Shown: positions 35,232-44,410, counted from the stretch's first letter. The stretch is DNA of 64,000 bases from Anaerovibrio lipolyticus DSM 3074 (GCF_900141865.1 NZ_FQYW01000011.1:1-64000), one strand, 5' to 3'. Notes: generated from the sequence alone by a model not told the origin. A program made the numbers and translations.

Positions 35232-38200
35232 CTATTCCTCCTTCCCTTCAAAATTTTGGTCATGATTTCCAATAATTTCACCCTTGACCCTTTCAGTTAT
35301 CGCTTCCATAAGCTCCGCCTCGCTACCGTCAATACGGCGATAATCATAGCCCTCCAGCCTTGGGTCAAAGCCACAAAGGGGATGATACTTACAATAGGTG
35401 CAAGGGGTTATTTTGTCCTTCTTATATGGCTTAATATCAATACTGCCATCCATTATATTCTCGCCGGTATCCTTAAACACAAGCTCAATATATGCCATAA
35501 GCAGTTCAAAATCCTCACTGCTTTTCAGCATTTTCAAACTTTTGTCGTTAAAGGACCTATTTTCCCCTTTACCCTTATAGGCAATTTTCAAGAACCGGCT
35601 CTTATTATCAGTATATAGGGTATTGTCAATTTGCTCCGCAATATCCTTATCCAGAAGCACCCAGCCAGGCATTTTTAGCGCCTTGTCCAATGCTTCCCGT
35701 AATTTTTCCGGGTCATGACTGTGATTGTCCATTGGGAAAATAGGACGCTTAAGGAAATAATACAGCATTCCCGCCGGCAGCATCTGGTTATCCTGGTCTT
35801 TCCCCCTGTTCATAAGCTGACTTACCACCAGCAAATAGGTTAGAAGCTGCAGCTTCAGGCCATAATATACATCCACCAAATTAATGGCGGCACTACCCGT
35901 CTTGTAATCAACAATCATAAAATGACTGCCTTGTTCATTCACATCAATGCGGTCAATCTGTCCCTTCAGCTCCAGACGATTATTATCGTGAAGCTGATAT
36001 ACTAAATCCAGAGTATCCGCCGGGCCATTGTGGCCTCCAAATGACCTTTCAAAATAATTAGGATGGAACTTGCTCACCTGATCAAATTCCCCCAATCTCC
36101 TTAGGGTAAAACGGGCAGTGGTCTCCAACCGGGAAAGCTGGTTCTCCAGCTGATTTGTGGAATAAAGCATGCCGTTATTAAGCCGTGGTGCCAGCCTATG
36201 AATTATCTCATGACAAATCCTGTCACGTTCCTCCCCCTGAATATCACACCAGCGTCGGCCCTCCTTTTTCAAGGCTTCACCGTACTCCTTCAAAACTGCA
36301 TGGAGCAGGGTTCCCAGCTCCGGACTGCTGAAGCGATTAATTTTTCGCTCCTTTAAATTCAGTCCATATTTGGCAAAAAACTGGAACGGGCATCTGTTAT
36401 ATAGCTCAAACTTGGTTACGGAGCCCCGCAAAATTCCCTTAACCGTATAAAGCGCCTTTGCGATATCCCGTGGTAATTTTTCCAGACGTGGATTCATAAA
36501 AAGTCCCCGACGTACTAATTCCACCAGCTTTTCTGTATCCTCTCCCTGTAAAAGGCAATTATATACCTTCTGCCACAGCTCCGGCAGCTCGCCCTCATCC
36601 CTGAGCCTTCTAAGGGCAACAGCCAAGTATGACAAGGACTGGCGCTTATGGGTCAGCATTTTCAGCTGCTGCTCCTCCGTAAAGCTGTTAATCCAGTCCA
36701 ATGGTATGGTTCTTACCCCCTTATCTGGCAACAGGGACTTAATCTTGCCCACAATCTCCGCTCCCATCAGAGCTTCATCAGAGGGGGATGACAGAGCATA
36801 GGATACCCACATATACTCCCTGGCCTGGGTGAAGGCCTTGTAAATTAAATAATTCTCATTGAAGCTAGCTTCCTCCCCCAGTACCGACAATTCAATAATA
36901 TTTTTTTGGTTTATATGCACACGGTCCGCATCGGACAGAACCGTATTTTCCACAGAACGCCTTGGCATGCTTCCTGCATTTGCTCCCAGAATATACACAG
37001 CCTTTATATTATCCAGTGCATTTTGGTCAAAGGATGCGATATTGACATAATCCAGTCCCGGAGGAATAAGGGCCATTTTCAGAGAGGAAAAGCCCTCCTC
37101 CAAAAGCTGACGCAGCTCGCCTATACTCATTTTGGAATCGCCAGTAACTTCCACCAGCTGGTCCAGCAATTCCATAATGTCATTCCACACCTGCTGATGC
37201 TCCCTGGCCACGTCAAGATTACCGCTTTTTTCTGCCTGGTCCGACTTCTCCTGCAAAATTTTGGGCACCTCAATAGCCACCAAGAAATGATAGATAGCCT
37301 GTATCATATCCCGGGTGGTGTCAGCCTGCTTCAAGTCATCCTGAAGTATGCCCAAGGGCTCTGCCACCTGGCGACGCAGCTGGTCTGCTGTGGCTGCCCT
37401 CAATTTTTCCTTGTCATCAATTCTTTCATCCTCTTCATCAATGGAATAGCGTGGATAAAAATCCCATGGCTCCTCCCGCCGCCAAACCTTGCTGCCCTTT
37501 AAATTAAACTCCAGACAGTAATTCTCCAAAAGGTCTATCTGCTGGGCTGTAAGGCGGAAGAAGCCAGCTTTTATGCAGCAGAATAAATCATCATAGCCCC
37601 ATCCCTCTGTAGCTCCAATAGCAGAACGGATAAGCTCTGCCACCGGATGATTGGCACATTGACGTTTCTTATCCCGAAAGAAAGGTATGTCATAGTCCTT
37701 AAACACAAAGCTTATAAGCTCTCCATAGGATTCCTCATCCCGTATGAGAACGCCAATGTCGCGCCACTTATATCCCCTGTCCCTGACAAGGCCAATAATA
37801 TCCGCAGCTGCCGCCTCAACCTCCAGCCTACAGGTAGCTGCCTCCACTAAAGAAATTTCCCCGTCACCATCCACTGGCTGAATAATACGCTTGTCAAAGC
37901 ACGCCTCCAAGGCCTTAAGTGCTGGATTAGTATAGCGCTTCGTCTCTGAAAAATGCTGATAATTAACGGGAATATCAAACTTTGCTGCCAGCCCTTGCAG
38001 GCGATTACAGCTGATATAGGCGCGGTTAAACAGTCCGGAGGCCTCCCTATTGGCCCACTGCCCCTGGGCTGTATTCATATCATCCATATTGAAGGTAACA
38101 TGAATATTGGCACCATACTGAAACAATCCCTCCAGCACCTGAAGCTCCAGAGGATTAAAAAACAGGAAGCCATCCAGCCAAATATCTGCCCCAGCCACCA

Positions 38201-38780
38201 TTTTTGACATGGGCAGTCTTTCCACCAGGATGCTCATGATATCCTTACCATCTGTATAGCTGCCCTCCATAGCCCTGTTATACTCACCATAGAGCAGCGA
38301 CAGATCTGCCAGCTTATGGCCAAGTCTGCTATCCTCCATGCTATCACCAGCTTCAGCAAGCTGCTCAGGGGTTATGCCGTATCCCTTAAATTCATTGATA
38401 ATTCCACTAAGCACATTAGCGAAGCCCCGCTGACGTGATGCCCGACCAAACACCTTTAGTTCATTATAATGCTTATCCAAAATACGCTTCAGAAGCAGTT
38501 GGCGTCCCATATCAGTGATACCCTGCTCCAAACCGCCACCAGTTTCCTGCAGCACCTGATAAGCAAAGCGCTTAAAGCCATACACCTGACAACGCATATA
38601 ACCACGGCCCTGCTCTTCCATCATGGCTGACAGCTGACGCTCAACTTTATATGTCATGTGCTCCGGCAACAGCAAAATAATAGCAGACCCCAGTGGTCTT
38701 TCCACCAGTTCCTTCTTTATCTGCTCCAATACATACAATGTCTTGCCACTGCCGGCCCTGCCTGTAATAATCTCCAGCAT
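35232..38780 (-). CDS. addB: ATP-dependent helicase/nuclease subunit B
   Basis: The 1182-residue AddB subunit, which recognises Chi and carries a second nuclease. It has an N-terminal P-loop GRAGSGKTLYVL (7-18), an inactivated-helicase body, and a C-terminal nuclease with IVDYKTGSAAI. The Fe-S cluster cysteines of the family are present: one in NRCPFQFFAKYGL (about residue 805) and three in CTYCKYHPLC near the C-terminus. It is the first gene of addBA and has its own promoter. Confidence 0.96.
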   Translation of the reverse strand: MLEIITGRAGSGKTLYVLEQIKKELVERPLGSAIILLLPEHMTYKVERQLSAMMEEQGRGYMRCQVYGFKRFAYQVLQETGGGLEQGITDMGRQLLLKRILDKHYNELKVFGRASRQRGFANVLSGIINEFKGYGITPEQLAEAGDSMEDSRLGHKLADLSLLYGEYNRAMEGSYTDGKDIMSILVERLPMSKMVAGADIWLDGFLFFNPLELQVLEGLFQYGANIHVTFNMDDMNTAQGQWANREASGLFNRAYISCNRLQGLAAKFDIPVNYQHFSETKRYTNPALKALEACFDKRIIQPVDGDGEISLVEAATCRLEVEAAAADIIGLVRDRGYKWRDIGVLIRDEESYGELISFVFKDYDIPFFRDKKRQCANHPVAELIRSAIGATEGWGYDDLFCCIKAGFFRLTAQQIDLLENYCLEFNLKGSKVWRREEPWDFYPRYSIDEEDERIDDKEKLRAATADQLRRQVAEPLGILQDDLKQADTTRDMIQAIYHFLVAIEVPKILQEKSDQAEKSGNLDVAREHQQVWNDIMELLDQLVEVTGDSKMSIGELRQLLEEGFSSLKMALIPPGLDYVNIASFDQNALDNIKAVYILGANAGSMPRRSVENTVLSDADRVHINQKNIIELSVLGEEASFNENYLIYKAFTQAREYMWVSYALSSPSDEALMGAEIVGKIKSLLPDKGVRTIPLDWINSFTEEQQLKMLTHKRQSLSYLAVALRRLRDEGELPELWQKVYNCLLQGEDTEKLVELVRRGLFMNPRLEKLPRDIAKALYTVKGILRGSVTKFELYNRCPFQFFAKYGLNLKERKINRFSSPELGTLLHAVLKEYGEALKKEGRRWCDIQGEERDRICHEIIHRLAPRLNNGMLYSTNQLENQLSRLETTARFTLRRLGEFDQVSKFHPNYFERSFGGHNGPADTLDLVYQLHDNNRLELKGQIDRIDVNEQGSHFMIVDYKTGSAAINLVDVYYGLKLQLLTYLLVVSQLMNRGKDQDNQMLPAGMLYYFLKRPIFPMDNHSHDPEKLREALDKALKMPGWVLLDKDIAEQIDNTLYTDNKSRFLKIAYKGKGENRSFNDKSLKMLKSSEDFELLMAYIELVFKDTGENIMDGSIDIKPYKKDKITPCTYCKYHPLCGFDPRLEGYDYRRIDGSEAELMEAITERVKGEIIGNHDQNFEGKEE

Positions 38781-38822
38781 TTTCTCTCCCCCTTTATCCC
38801 CAAGGGATTATCTTTAATATAT

Positions 38823-38851
38823 ATAATACATATCAAAGTAAGGCCTGTAAA
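38823..38851 (-). promoter_or_regulatory. Promoter of addBA
   Basis: Minus strand: TTTACA, 17-base spacer, TATTAT, about 43 bases before addB; each hexamer differs from consensus at one base. Confidence 0.65.
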
Positions 38852-38863
38852 ATTTAGAAGCAT

Positions 38864-38890
38864 AAAAAAAGGACCAGCACTACTGATCCT
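38864..38890 (-). terminator. Terminator after the PaaK-like gene
   Basis: Minus strand AGGATCAG-TAGTG-CTGGTCCT followed by TTTTTTT; 8-bp stem with one G-U pair. Confidence 0.85.
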
Positions 38891-38901
38891 AATTTTTATT
38901 T

Positions 38902-39891
38902 TTAATTGGAAACCGTTCCCTCGTATTCAGTTGGCTCTGCCACTCTCATCATGGTACGTCCGCACTTGCATTCGTCATCAATACGCATCACCGCATGACC
39001 AGTACGCAAACGGAAAATCGGCATGGCTTCATTGGCAAGGGAGGTTAGTACCAGCTCCCCTACACGATGGGGTTCATCAATTACCTTGTCACGGCCAAAT
39101 TCCACAATCTCAGGATAGAAATAATCCTCCTGAATATGGAACCCCCTATCATCCGGACAATGATACATAATCCCGGCACAGCCAAATCCCGGCGAATTGT
39201 AAACCGTGTTGGTCTTAACATTCATGCGGCGTTCCAAATAGGCACGCATCGGATTATGCAGTGTTTCCTCCAAGCATACAATGGAAGGAAGATAAAGATC
39301 CTGGGCATTTTCCCCATCTGCCTGAAGCTTTACTATAAACTGCGTAACCATACGGAAATCGCTGATAAGTACATCCACATGACATCTGGTCATAAGCTCC
39401 ACAATATTGTCCATATTGCTGCCCATAAGCATAACCGATGCCCCAATCCCCTCCAGAGCATACTGGACATCCATCAGCCGGCTGTCAGAGGCCTCGCCCA
39501 AAATCCCCACCACGGTGGTATCGTTAATACCGTAGGTCACCAGTATTCTGGTCATCATTTCCATCTGACGTGCCACATCTCCACTGGTGTACATCTTAAT
39601 GAAGGTCTCTGCGTCTCCCTGCCTGGAAATACGCAGAACACCACTCAATGGCATGGTAAGCAAATCAAAAACGGATACTTCCTTCAGTACATTTCGCTCC
39701 GTAAATGGCAATTTTTGAATGTCCCCCAAAGACTGTATATCCTCAGGGCACACTCCAGCTTTTTCAAACAGCTGCTGATAAAAGGCACTTTTTTCTTGAG
39801 CCCACTTCACCCGCTTCTTCAGCGCCTCCAGCTGAAGCTTTTCCAGCTGGCTCCGTTCCATGGTCTCTATTCTTGGATTTGCAATCATCAT
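38902..39891 (-). CDS. PaaK-like AMP-binding protein, shortened
   Basis: A 329-residue protein related to phenylacetate-CoA ligase (PaaK). The N-terminal RVKWAQEKSAFYQQLFEKAG and DIQKLPFTERNVLKE, the central NSPGFGCAGIMYHC and the C-terminal LTSLANEAMPIFRLRTGH with ECKCGRT are family-like. Two features are odd: the P-loop that is SSGTTGKP in PaaK reads YTSGDVARQM, and the C-terminal lid domain of about 100 residues with the catalytic lysine is missing. It is thus unlikely to be a normal acyl-CoA ligase. ATG 39891 is chosen behind AAGAGAG; a TTG at 39921 is less likely. It follows cheR by 33 bases. Confidence 0.75.
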   Translation of the reverse strand: MMIANPRIETMERSQLEKLQLEALKKRVKWAQEKSAFYQQLFEKAGVCPEDIQSLGDIQKLPFTERNVLKEVSVFDLLTMPLSGVLRISRQGDAETFIKMYTSGDVARQMEMMTRILVTYGINDTTVVGILGEASDSRLMDVQYALEGIGASVMLMGSNMDNIVELMTRCHVDVLISDFRMVTQFIVKLQADGENAQDLYLPSIVCLEETLHNPMRAYLERRMNVKTNTVYNSPGFGCAGIMYHCPDDRGFHIQEDYFYPEIVEFGRDKVIDEPHRVGELVLTSLANEAMPIFRLRTGHAVMRIDDECKCGRTMMRVAEPTEYEGTVSN

Positions 39892-39924
39892 AATCTCTCT
39901 TTCCCAGTGCCAATAACGCAAACA

Positions 39925-40710
39925 TCAGGTAAGTGGCTTCTGATAGAAGAATGGCTGGAAGCTTGTGTAGCCCAGCTTGCGGAAGTTCAGAATAGCCTCA
40001 GTAGCACCAACAAACAAAATTCCGCCCGGCTTCAATGCCTTGAAGAAGTTGGCATAAAGCTGGTCCTTTGCCTCCTCGGTGAAATAAATAACAACATTGC
40101 GACAAAGAATAAGATCAAAGCCACTTTCAAAGTTATCCTTTAAGAGGTTATGGCGTTTGAATTCAATGCAATCCTTAATCTCCTGAGAAACCAGATACTT
40201 GTCACCATTATGGGTGAAGTACTTTCTCTTGCGTTCCGGATCTATAGCCTTCAGCTCATTTTCAGTGTATTCACCTTTTTTGGCCTTGCCTAAAATCTCA
40301 ATATCCAAGTCAGTGGCCAAAATGCGATGACGGGTAGTCGGCGTCAGAGTCTTCATAATCATAGCCAGAGAATACGGCTCAGCACCGATAGAACAGCCGG
40401 CACTCCAAATATTCAGCTTGCTGCTGCGCTTTAACAAGTCCGGGATAACATCTGTTTCCAATTTGGCAAATTTATCCGGAGTGCGGAAAAACTCAGATAC
40501 GTTAATGGTCAGATACTCAATGAATGCGGCAAATTCATCGTGATCCTGTACTACCTTGTCGAAATATCCGGAATAAGTATTAAAGCCGTTTCTTTTGGCA
40601 AGGTTCATAATGCGGCGCTGCATCTGTGGCGCTTTATACAAATCCAAGTCTATTTCAGTCTTTGCCTTTAATTTTCCTTTGAATTCTGTCCAATCCCGTT
40701 CTTCTGTCAT
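39925..40710 (-). CDS. cheR: Chemotaxis protein methyltransferase CheR
   Basis: CheR methylates glutamates of chemoreceptors with SAM. The 261-residue protein has the small N-terminal helical domain (about 1-75, with QMQRRIMNLAKRNGF), NVSEFFRTPDKF, the SAM-binding IWSAGCSIGAEPYSLAMI (about 125-142), the segment RHNLL and DLILCRNVVIYFTEEAKDQL, GGILFVGATEAI at the end. No other chemotaxis gene is adjacent; its partners (cheA, cheW, receptors) are outside. Its upstream region is unusual and holds a repeat and a foldable segment. Confidence 0.95.
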   Translation of the reverse strand: MTEERDWTEFKGKLKAKTEIDLDLYKAPQMQRRIMNLAKRNGFNTYSGYFDKVVQDHDEFAAFIEYLTINVSEFFRTPDKFAKLETDVIPDLLKRSSKLNIWSAGCSIGAEPYSLAMIMKTLTPTTRHRILATDLDIEILGKAKKGEYTENELKAIDPERKRKYFTHNGDKYLVSQEIKDCIEFKRHNLLKDNFESGFDLILCRNVVIYFTEEAKDQLYANFFKALKPGGILFVGATEAILNFRKLGYTSFQPFFYQKPLT

Positions 40711-40796
40711 ATCAATCCCTCCAAACAGTTATACATGTTTAATATTTTATATTCCACTTAAAATCCAAAAATCCTCTATATTTTTTAAAATATGTT

Positions 40797-40854
40797 TATA
40801 ACGCCATTGTTCAAATTTTTCTTCTTTAGAAGAAAAATCTTCCAATTAGCGTTT
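40797..40854. repeat. Dispersed palindromic repeat, copy 2
   Basis: Left flank TATAACGCCATTGTTCAA, perfect 11-bp hairpin ATTTTTCTTCT-TT-AGAAGAAAAAT, right flank CTTCCAATTAGCGTTT. The flanks are themselves partly inverted (AACGCCATTG against CAATTAGCGTT), so the whole block can fold on itself. Twenty-three bases of the left side (40792-40814) are identical to 63978-64000. Confidence 0.75.
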
Positions 40855-40880
40855 CCCTTACAGGACTAGCTTCGCGTCGC

Positions 40881-40961
40881 AACGAGCTGGGATATATGCT
40901 CACCAGCTATTGTAGTTTGTTTTCCCCACCTAAAGAGGTAGGGGACATTTTAAAGCTCGTT
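40881..40961 (-). other. Foldable segment between the radical SAM gene and cheR
   Basis: AACGAGCT (40881-40888) pairs perfectly with AGCTCGTT (40954-40961). Inside, TCCCCACCT pairs with AGGTAGGGGA (40923-40931, 40936-40945, one bulge) and AGCTGG pairs with CCAGCT (40885-40890, 40903-40908; this competes with the outer pair). There is no T tract after it on either strand, so it is not a simple terminator. It could be part of a cheR leader or a mobile repeat together with the palindrome at 40797. No known riboswitch class recognised. Confidence 0.4.
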
Positions 40962-40962
40962 A

Positions 40963-42216
40963 TTATCCTTCCACATAATGGCTGAAGCTGCCAATTACCA
41001 GCTGTGGAAATTCCTTTTTCAGCTCTGATAAGAATTTTCTGGTGCCCACAAATGGTGTTTTCTGCTCCGGCATTATATCGAGGAACGCATCAGGGTCAAT
41101 ATTAAGATTACGCACCTGTATCATCTGCACAGGCAGCTCCCTAAAGAATTCCTTCCAGGCTGCCAGTTCATCCTCCCGATCATTAAAGCCCGGGAAGTAC
41201 AGCATATTTAATGACACATAAATATCATGATCCAACGCATAGCGTATAGATTCCTTTACATTATCCAGCTTATAATTGCTGCGGTAATAGGCATCATAGC
41301 TTTTAGGGATGGCACTGATAATACTGACGCGCATGGTATCCAGCCCCGCATCCACAATCTGCTTTATCCCCTCGGTGTACCCCGCATTGGTATTAATATT
41401 TATCTGTCCCTTGCTGGTCCTTTCACGAATCAGCTTAATACCCGCAGAAATATTAACCGCCGCCAGGGATGGCTCTCCCTCACAGCCCTGACCAAAGCTG
41501 ATAATACCCTCGGGAGCATTTTCCAGATGATAAATTCCCAGCTCAGCAATCTGCTCAGCCGTTGGCCGGAACTTTATACGGCTCTGGGGGGAAGGACAGC
41601 ACTCTGCTGGCTGCAAGGATATACAGCCAAAGCAGTTGGCATTACATACAGGTGATGTAGGAATACCACACTCCCAACGGCGATAAAAAATATTTTCTGC
41701 CGTACAGCAATGCCATTCCAATGAACAGTTAGCCAGATGGTCAATAAGGGGATTATTCGGCAAATCCTTTTTAACCTGTTTTACCAGACGCTTCAAGTTC
41801 TTGGTATTGTAATGCTCAGGGTCCCATTTGTAATTTTCATCAGTATAAATAGCCGTCCCGTAGAGCTGGTCCTTATATACACATACCGCCGTATAGCCAT
41901 ATAAAGGCAGCCGACTGGCATTCTCATCCAGTTGAAAGGCCGGCATCATGGTACGGGTATACCCCGCTGGCAAAATTGCCGACACCGCATTGCCTGTCAA
42001 TGTCAGCACCTCGCCCTCCTGACTCATGCCCACCGCCTGACGGTCCGGCAGAAACATCAAATCAGCACTCTCCGGCAGGGGAATCAAATCCTCAGGAGTA
42101 AGAAGACGCAGCTCGTCGCCCTCACGGCCCATGGCCAAAATGCCGGGAGCATCAAAGATTTCTCCGTTTTCATCTGCATAAAGAGCGATAATAGGCTCCC
42201 TTTTATTCCTTGCCAT
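40963..42216 (-). CDS. Radical SAM protein
   Basis: A 417-residue radical SAM enzyme of unassigned function. The [4Fe-4S] motif is CNANCFGC (Cys191, Cys195, Cys198). An N-terminal region of about 185 residues precedes it and has further cysteines (HCC at 169-171). The SAM-binding barrel follows (GIISFGQGCEGEPSL, ININTNAGYTEGIKQIVDAGLDTMRVSI, YVSLNMLYFPGFNDREDE). No SPASM domain is seen. It overlaps the end of pth by 14 bases. The family occurs in anaerobic Firmicutes, with no substrate known to me. Confidence 0.88.
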   Translation of the reverse strand: MARNKREPIIALYADENGEIFDAPGILAMGREGDELRLLTPEDLIPLPESADLMFLPDRQAVGMSQEGEVLTLTGNAVSAILPAGYTRTMMPAFQLDENASRLPLYGYTAVCVYKDQLYGTAIYTDENYKWDPEHYNTKNLKRLVKQVKKDLPNNPLIDHLANCSLEWHCCTAENIFYRRWECGIPTSPVCNANCFGCISLQPAECCPSPQSRIKFRPTAEQIAELGIYHLENAPEGIISFGQGCEGEPSLAAVNISAGIKLIRERTSKGQININTNAGYTEGIKQIVDAGLDTMRVSIISAIPKSYDAYYRSNYKLDNVKESIRYALDHDIYVSLNMLYFPGFNDREDELAAWKEFFRELPVQMIQVRNLNIDPDAFLDIMPEQKTPFVGTRKFLSELKKEFPQLVIGSFSHYVEG

Positions 42217-42907
42217 CCTCTGCCGCCTCCTTCACTTCACCAAATCCGACTTCATTTCCTACAGCTTCTGCACTTCCGGCCTCTGCCCCGTCCTTATCCC
42301 CGTCAACCGGCTTTTCCTTCCAGTTCTTCTTTTCCTTCTTCTGCTTTTTCGGATTGTATTTGTTCATGGCGTTATCAATACTCTCAGTTACCATGCACTC
42401 TATGGCTGGAACAAGATATTTGATGGCCTCCTGAATTTTTGGCACATCCTCCTCCGGGAAATTTGCCAACACGTGATTTACCACAGTCCACCCTGGTAAA
42501 GGACGACCCACGCCGATACGCACCCTGCCAAAATTCTCATCCCCCACATGGGCAATGGTGGACTTAATACCATTGTGACCACCAGCACTGCCCTTTTTAC
42601 GGATGCGGATAGTACCAGCTGGAATATCCATATCATCGTGACACACAATAAGGTCCTGGGGCTCCAGCTTGTACCAGCGCATCAATGGTCCGATACACTC
42701 ACCGCTGTTATTCATATATGTCTGGGGCTTTACCAAAAGCACCTTTTCCGTGCCTATTCTGGCCTCTGCCACCAGTCCCTTTTCCTTTTCCTTCCAAGGC
42801 TCTGCCCCTAATGCCTCAGCCAGGGCATCCACCATCATCCAGCCCACATTATGACGGGACTTGGCATATTCCACTCCTGGATTACCCAATCCAGCAATTA
42901 ACTTCAT
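42203..42907 (-). CDS. pth: Peptidyl-tRNA hydrolase
   Basis: Pth frees tRNA from peptidyl-tRNA that has dropped off ribosomes. The core (about 1-185) has the catalytic set: Asn9 and His19 in GLGNPGVEYAKSRHNVG, and Asp in VCHDDMDIPAG (about 93), plus GSAGGHNGIKS. A C-terminal extension of about 45 residues is Lys-rich, then Glu/Ala-rich, and is not needed for the known activity; total 234 residues against about 190 usual. The radical SAM gene overlaps its end. Confidence 0.96.
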   Translation of the reverse strand: MKLIAGLGNPGVEYAKSRHNVGWMMVDALAEALGAEPWKEKEKGLVAEARIGTEKVLLVKPQTYMNNSGECIGPLMRWYKLEPQDLIVCHDDMDIPAGTIRIRKKGSAGGHNGIKSTIAHVGDENFGRVRIGVGRPLPGWTVVNHVLANFPEEDVPKIQEAIKYLVPAIECMVTESIDNAMNKYNPKKQKKEKKNWKEKPVDGDKDGAEAGSAEAVGNEVGFGEVKEAAEDGKE

Positions 42908-42956
42908 GAAACAAAATCTCCTTATATGACAATCAATTTAACGCAAATACATGTAG

Positions 42957-42985
42957 ATTATACATTATTACAGCCCTTTTGGCTA
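42957..42985 (-). promoter_or_regulatory. Probable promoter of pth
   Basis: Minus strand: TAGCCA, 17-base spacer, TATAAT, 50 bases before the pth start. Confidence 0.5.
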
Positions 42986-43046
42986 ATATCCTTGACTAAT
43001 AGCGTATAATTATTAATGTAATAAAAACTGCAAAGTGGAGGACTAT

Positions 43047-43859
43047 ATGCATCAATACTTATTTTACATAGGGGATTTCCCCGTAAGAGCCTACGGCCTT
43101 GTCCTTAGCCTCAGTATTATTTTAGCAACAGGCGTTGGCTATTTCCTCGCCAAGCAGGACGGCCGCTACCACAATCATGTGGTGGATCTGGGCATTTACT
43201 GCGGTTTAAGCGGACTCTTGGGTGCCAGACTTTGGGACGTGTTCTTTTTTGACTGGGACTATTACAGCCATCACCTTACGGAAATACTGAATGTTTGGCA
43301 GGGAGGTATGGCCATTCAGGGTGGTGTTATTCTGGGTGTAGCCGTGGGAATTCTGTACTGCCGTCGCCACAGCATCGATATATTGGCCATGATGGACATA
43401 AGTGCCCCAGCCATTATCTTTGGTCAGGGTCTGGGACGCTGTGCCAATCTTTTAAACGGCGATGCCTTTGGTGCCCCTACAGGGGGAAGCTTTGGTATAA
43501 TTTACCCCTCAACCACTCTTGCTCATCATACCTACGGTAACCAGCCCCTGTGGCCTGCTGAAATCTGGGAGGGACAGCTGGATTTCGTTATTTTTGCCAT
43601 TCTCCTGCTGTTTCGCGCTTATCCCCATGTAAGGGGCCAGGCCTTTTCCCTTTATGTAATGCTATACTGTGCAGCAAGATTTTTCCTGGAATTTCTACGG
43701 GGAGATTATGCCGCTCCCGTATTGGGGCTCTTTACCTCTGCCCAAATGACCAGCATTACCGGCTTTACACTTGCCCTCATCTGCTTCATAGCCCTGCAAA
43801 TCAAGGGACATAAGGACAAAAAGACTGACAGTACGTCAAAACCTGAATCAAAGGTATAA
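43047..43859 (+). CDS. lgt: Prolipoprotein diacylglyceryl transferase
   Basis: Lgt adds diacylglycerol from phosphatidylglycerol to the lipobox cysteine of prolipoproteins in the inner membrane. The 270-residue protein has about seven membrane helices and the signature GQGLGRCANLLNGDAFG (about 130-146), FPVRAYGLVLS, and HSGGMAIQGGV-like WQGGMAIQGGVILG. ATG 43047 follows GTGGAGG with 5-base spacing; a GTG at 43035 lies within that site. It is the first of three plus-strand genes. Confidence 0.96.
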   Translation: MHQYLFYIGDFPVRAYGLVLSLSIILATGVGYFLAKQDGRYHNHVVDLGIYCGLSGLLGARLWDVFFFDWDYYSHHLTEILNVWQGGMAIQGGVILGVAVGILYCRRHSIDILAMMDISAPAIIFGQGLGRCANLLNGDAFGAPTGGSFGIIYPSTTLAHHTYGNQPLWPAEIWEGQLDFVIFAILLLFRAYPHVRGQAFSLYVMLYCAARFFLEFLRGDYAAPVLGLFTSAQMTSITGFTLALICFIALQIKGHKDKKTDSTSKPESKV

Positions 43860-43876
43860 CACTTATTTACATTTTC

Positions 43877-43905
43877 TTTACTATAAAAACCATTTATTGT
43901 ATAAT
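43877..43905 (+). promoter_or_regulatory. Probable promoter of the SpeD-like gene
   Basis: TTTACT, 17-base spacer, TATAAT. The expected transcript starts near 43912, which supports the TTG start at 43943 over the ATG at 43913. Confidence 0.5.
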
Positions 43906-43942
43906 TATGTAGATGAAATATGTTATGAAAGGGGTAGCTTAC

Positions 43943-44410
43943 TTGAGTATAATCGCCCGTCACCTTACAGTTGATATGTACAAATGCAAGAATTCCTGCT
44001 TTGAAGATGTGCAGGCCTTACAGTCTACATTAAAAACTCTGCTGATGGAAAGCAATCTTGATATTTTGTCTTCCACCGGCCAGATTATGTCAGATGACCA
44101 TATTGCAATTATTCTGCTTTTTGATGAAGGACACATTACCGTCCATGCCTTTCCTGAGCTTCAGTACGTTTCCGCAGATGCTTTTATTTGCGAGGAAGAC
44201 GCCGCACCAGAGGAGATTTTCAGCTCCATACGAAAGCTCTTTAAGCCGGAGAAAACAAAAACCACTATCCTTAAACGTGGAGATTTTGGTACAAACACTG
44301 ACATGAAGCCAAAAACTAAAACAAAGGTTGCTCCGCTCCGTCGTATTCACAATACCGGCAGCAAGGTTATCAATATGCTGAAAAGCAAGGACGACAAAAA
44401 AAAGAATTAA
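43943..44410 (+). CDS. S-adenosylmethionine decarboxylase-like protein lacking the pyruvoyl serine
   Basis: A 155-residue member of the SpeD (AdoMet decarboxylase, class 1B) family by its IARHLTVDMYKC start, GHITVHAFPE core and SADAFIC segment. True SpeD cuts itself at Glu62-Ser63 (ESH) to make the pyruvoyl cofactor. Here the aligned residues are E62-G63-H64 (GAA GGA CAC), while His68 and Cys83 remain at the same numbers as in the Thermotoga enzyme. Without that serine no pyruvoyl group can form in the known way, so the protein is probably not an AdoMet decarboxylase. A basic tail of about 50 residues follows. Start at TTG behind AAGGGG; an ATG at 43913 would add ten residues. Confidence 0.8.
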   Translation: MSIIARHLTVDMYKCKNSCFEDVQALQSTLKTLLMESNLDILSSTGQIMSDDHIAIILLFDEGHITVHAFPELQYVSADAFICEEDAAPEEIFSSIRKLFKPEKTKTTILKRGDFGTNTDMKPKTKTKVAPLRRIHNTGSKVINMLKSKDDKKKN

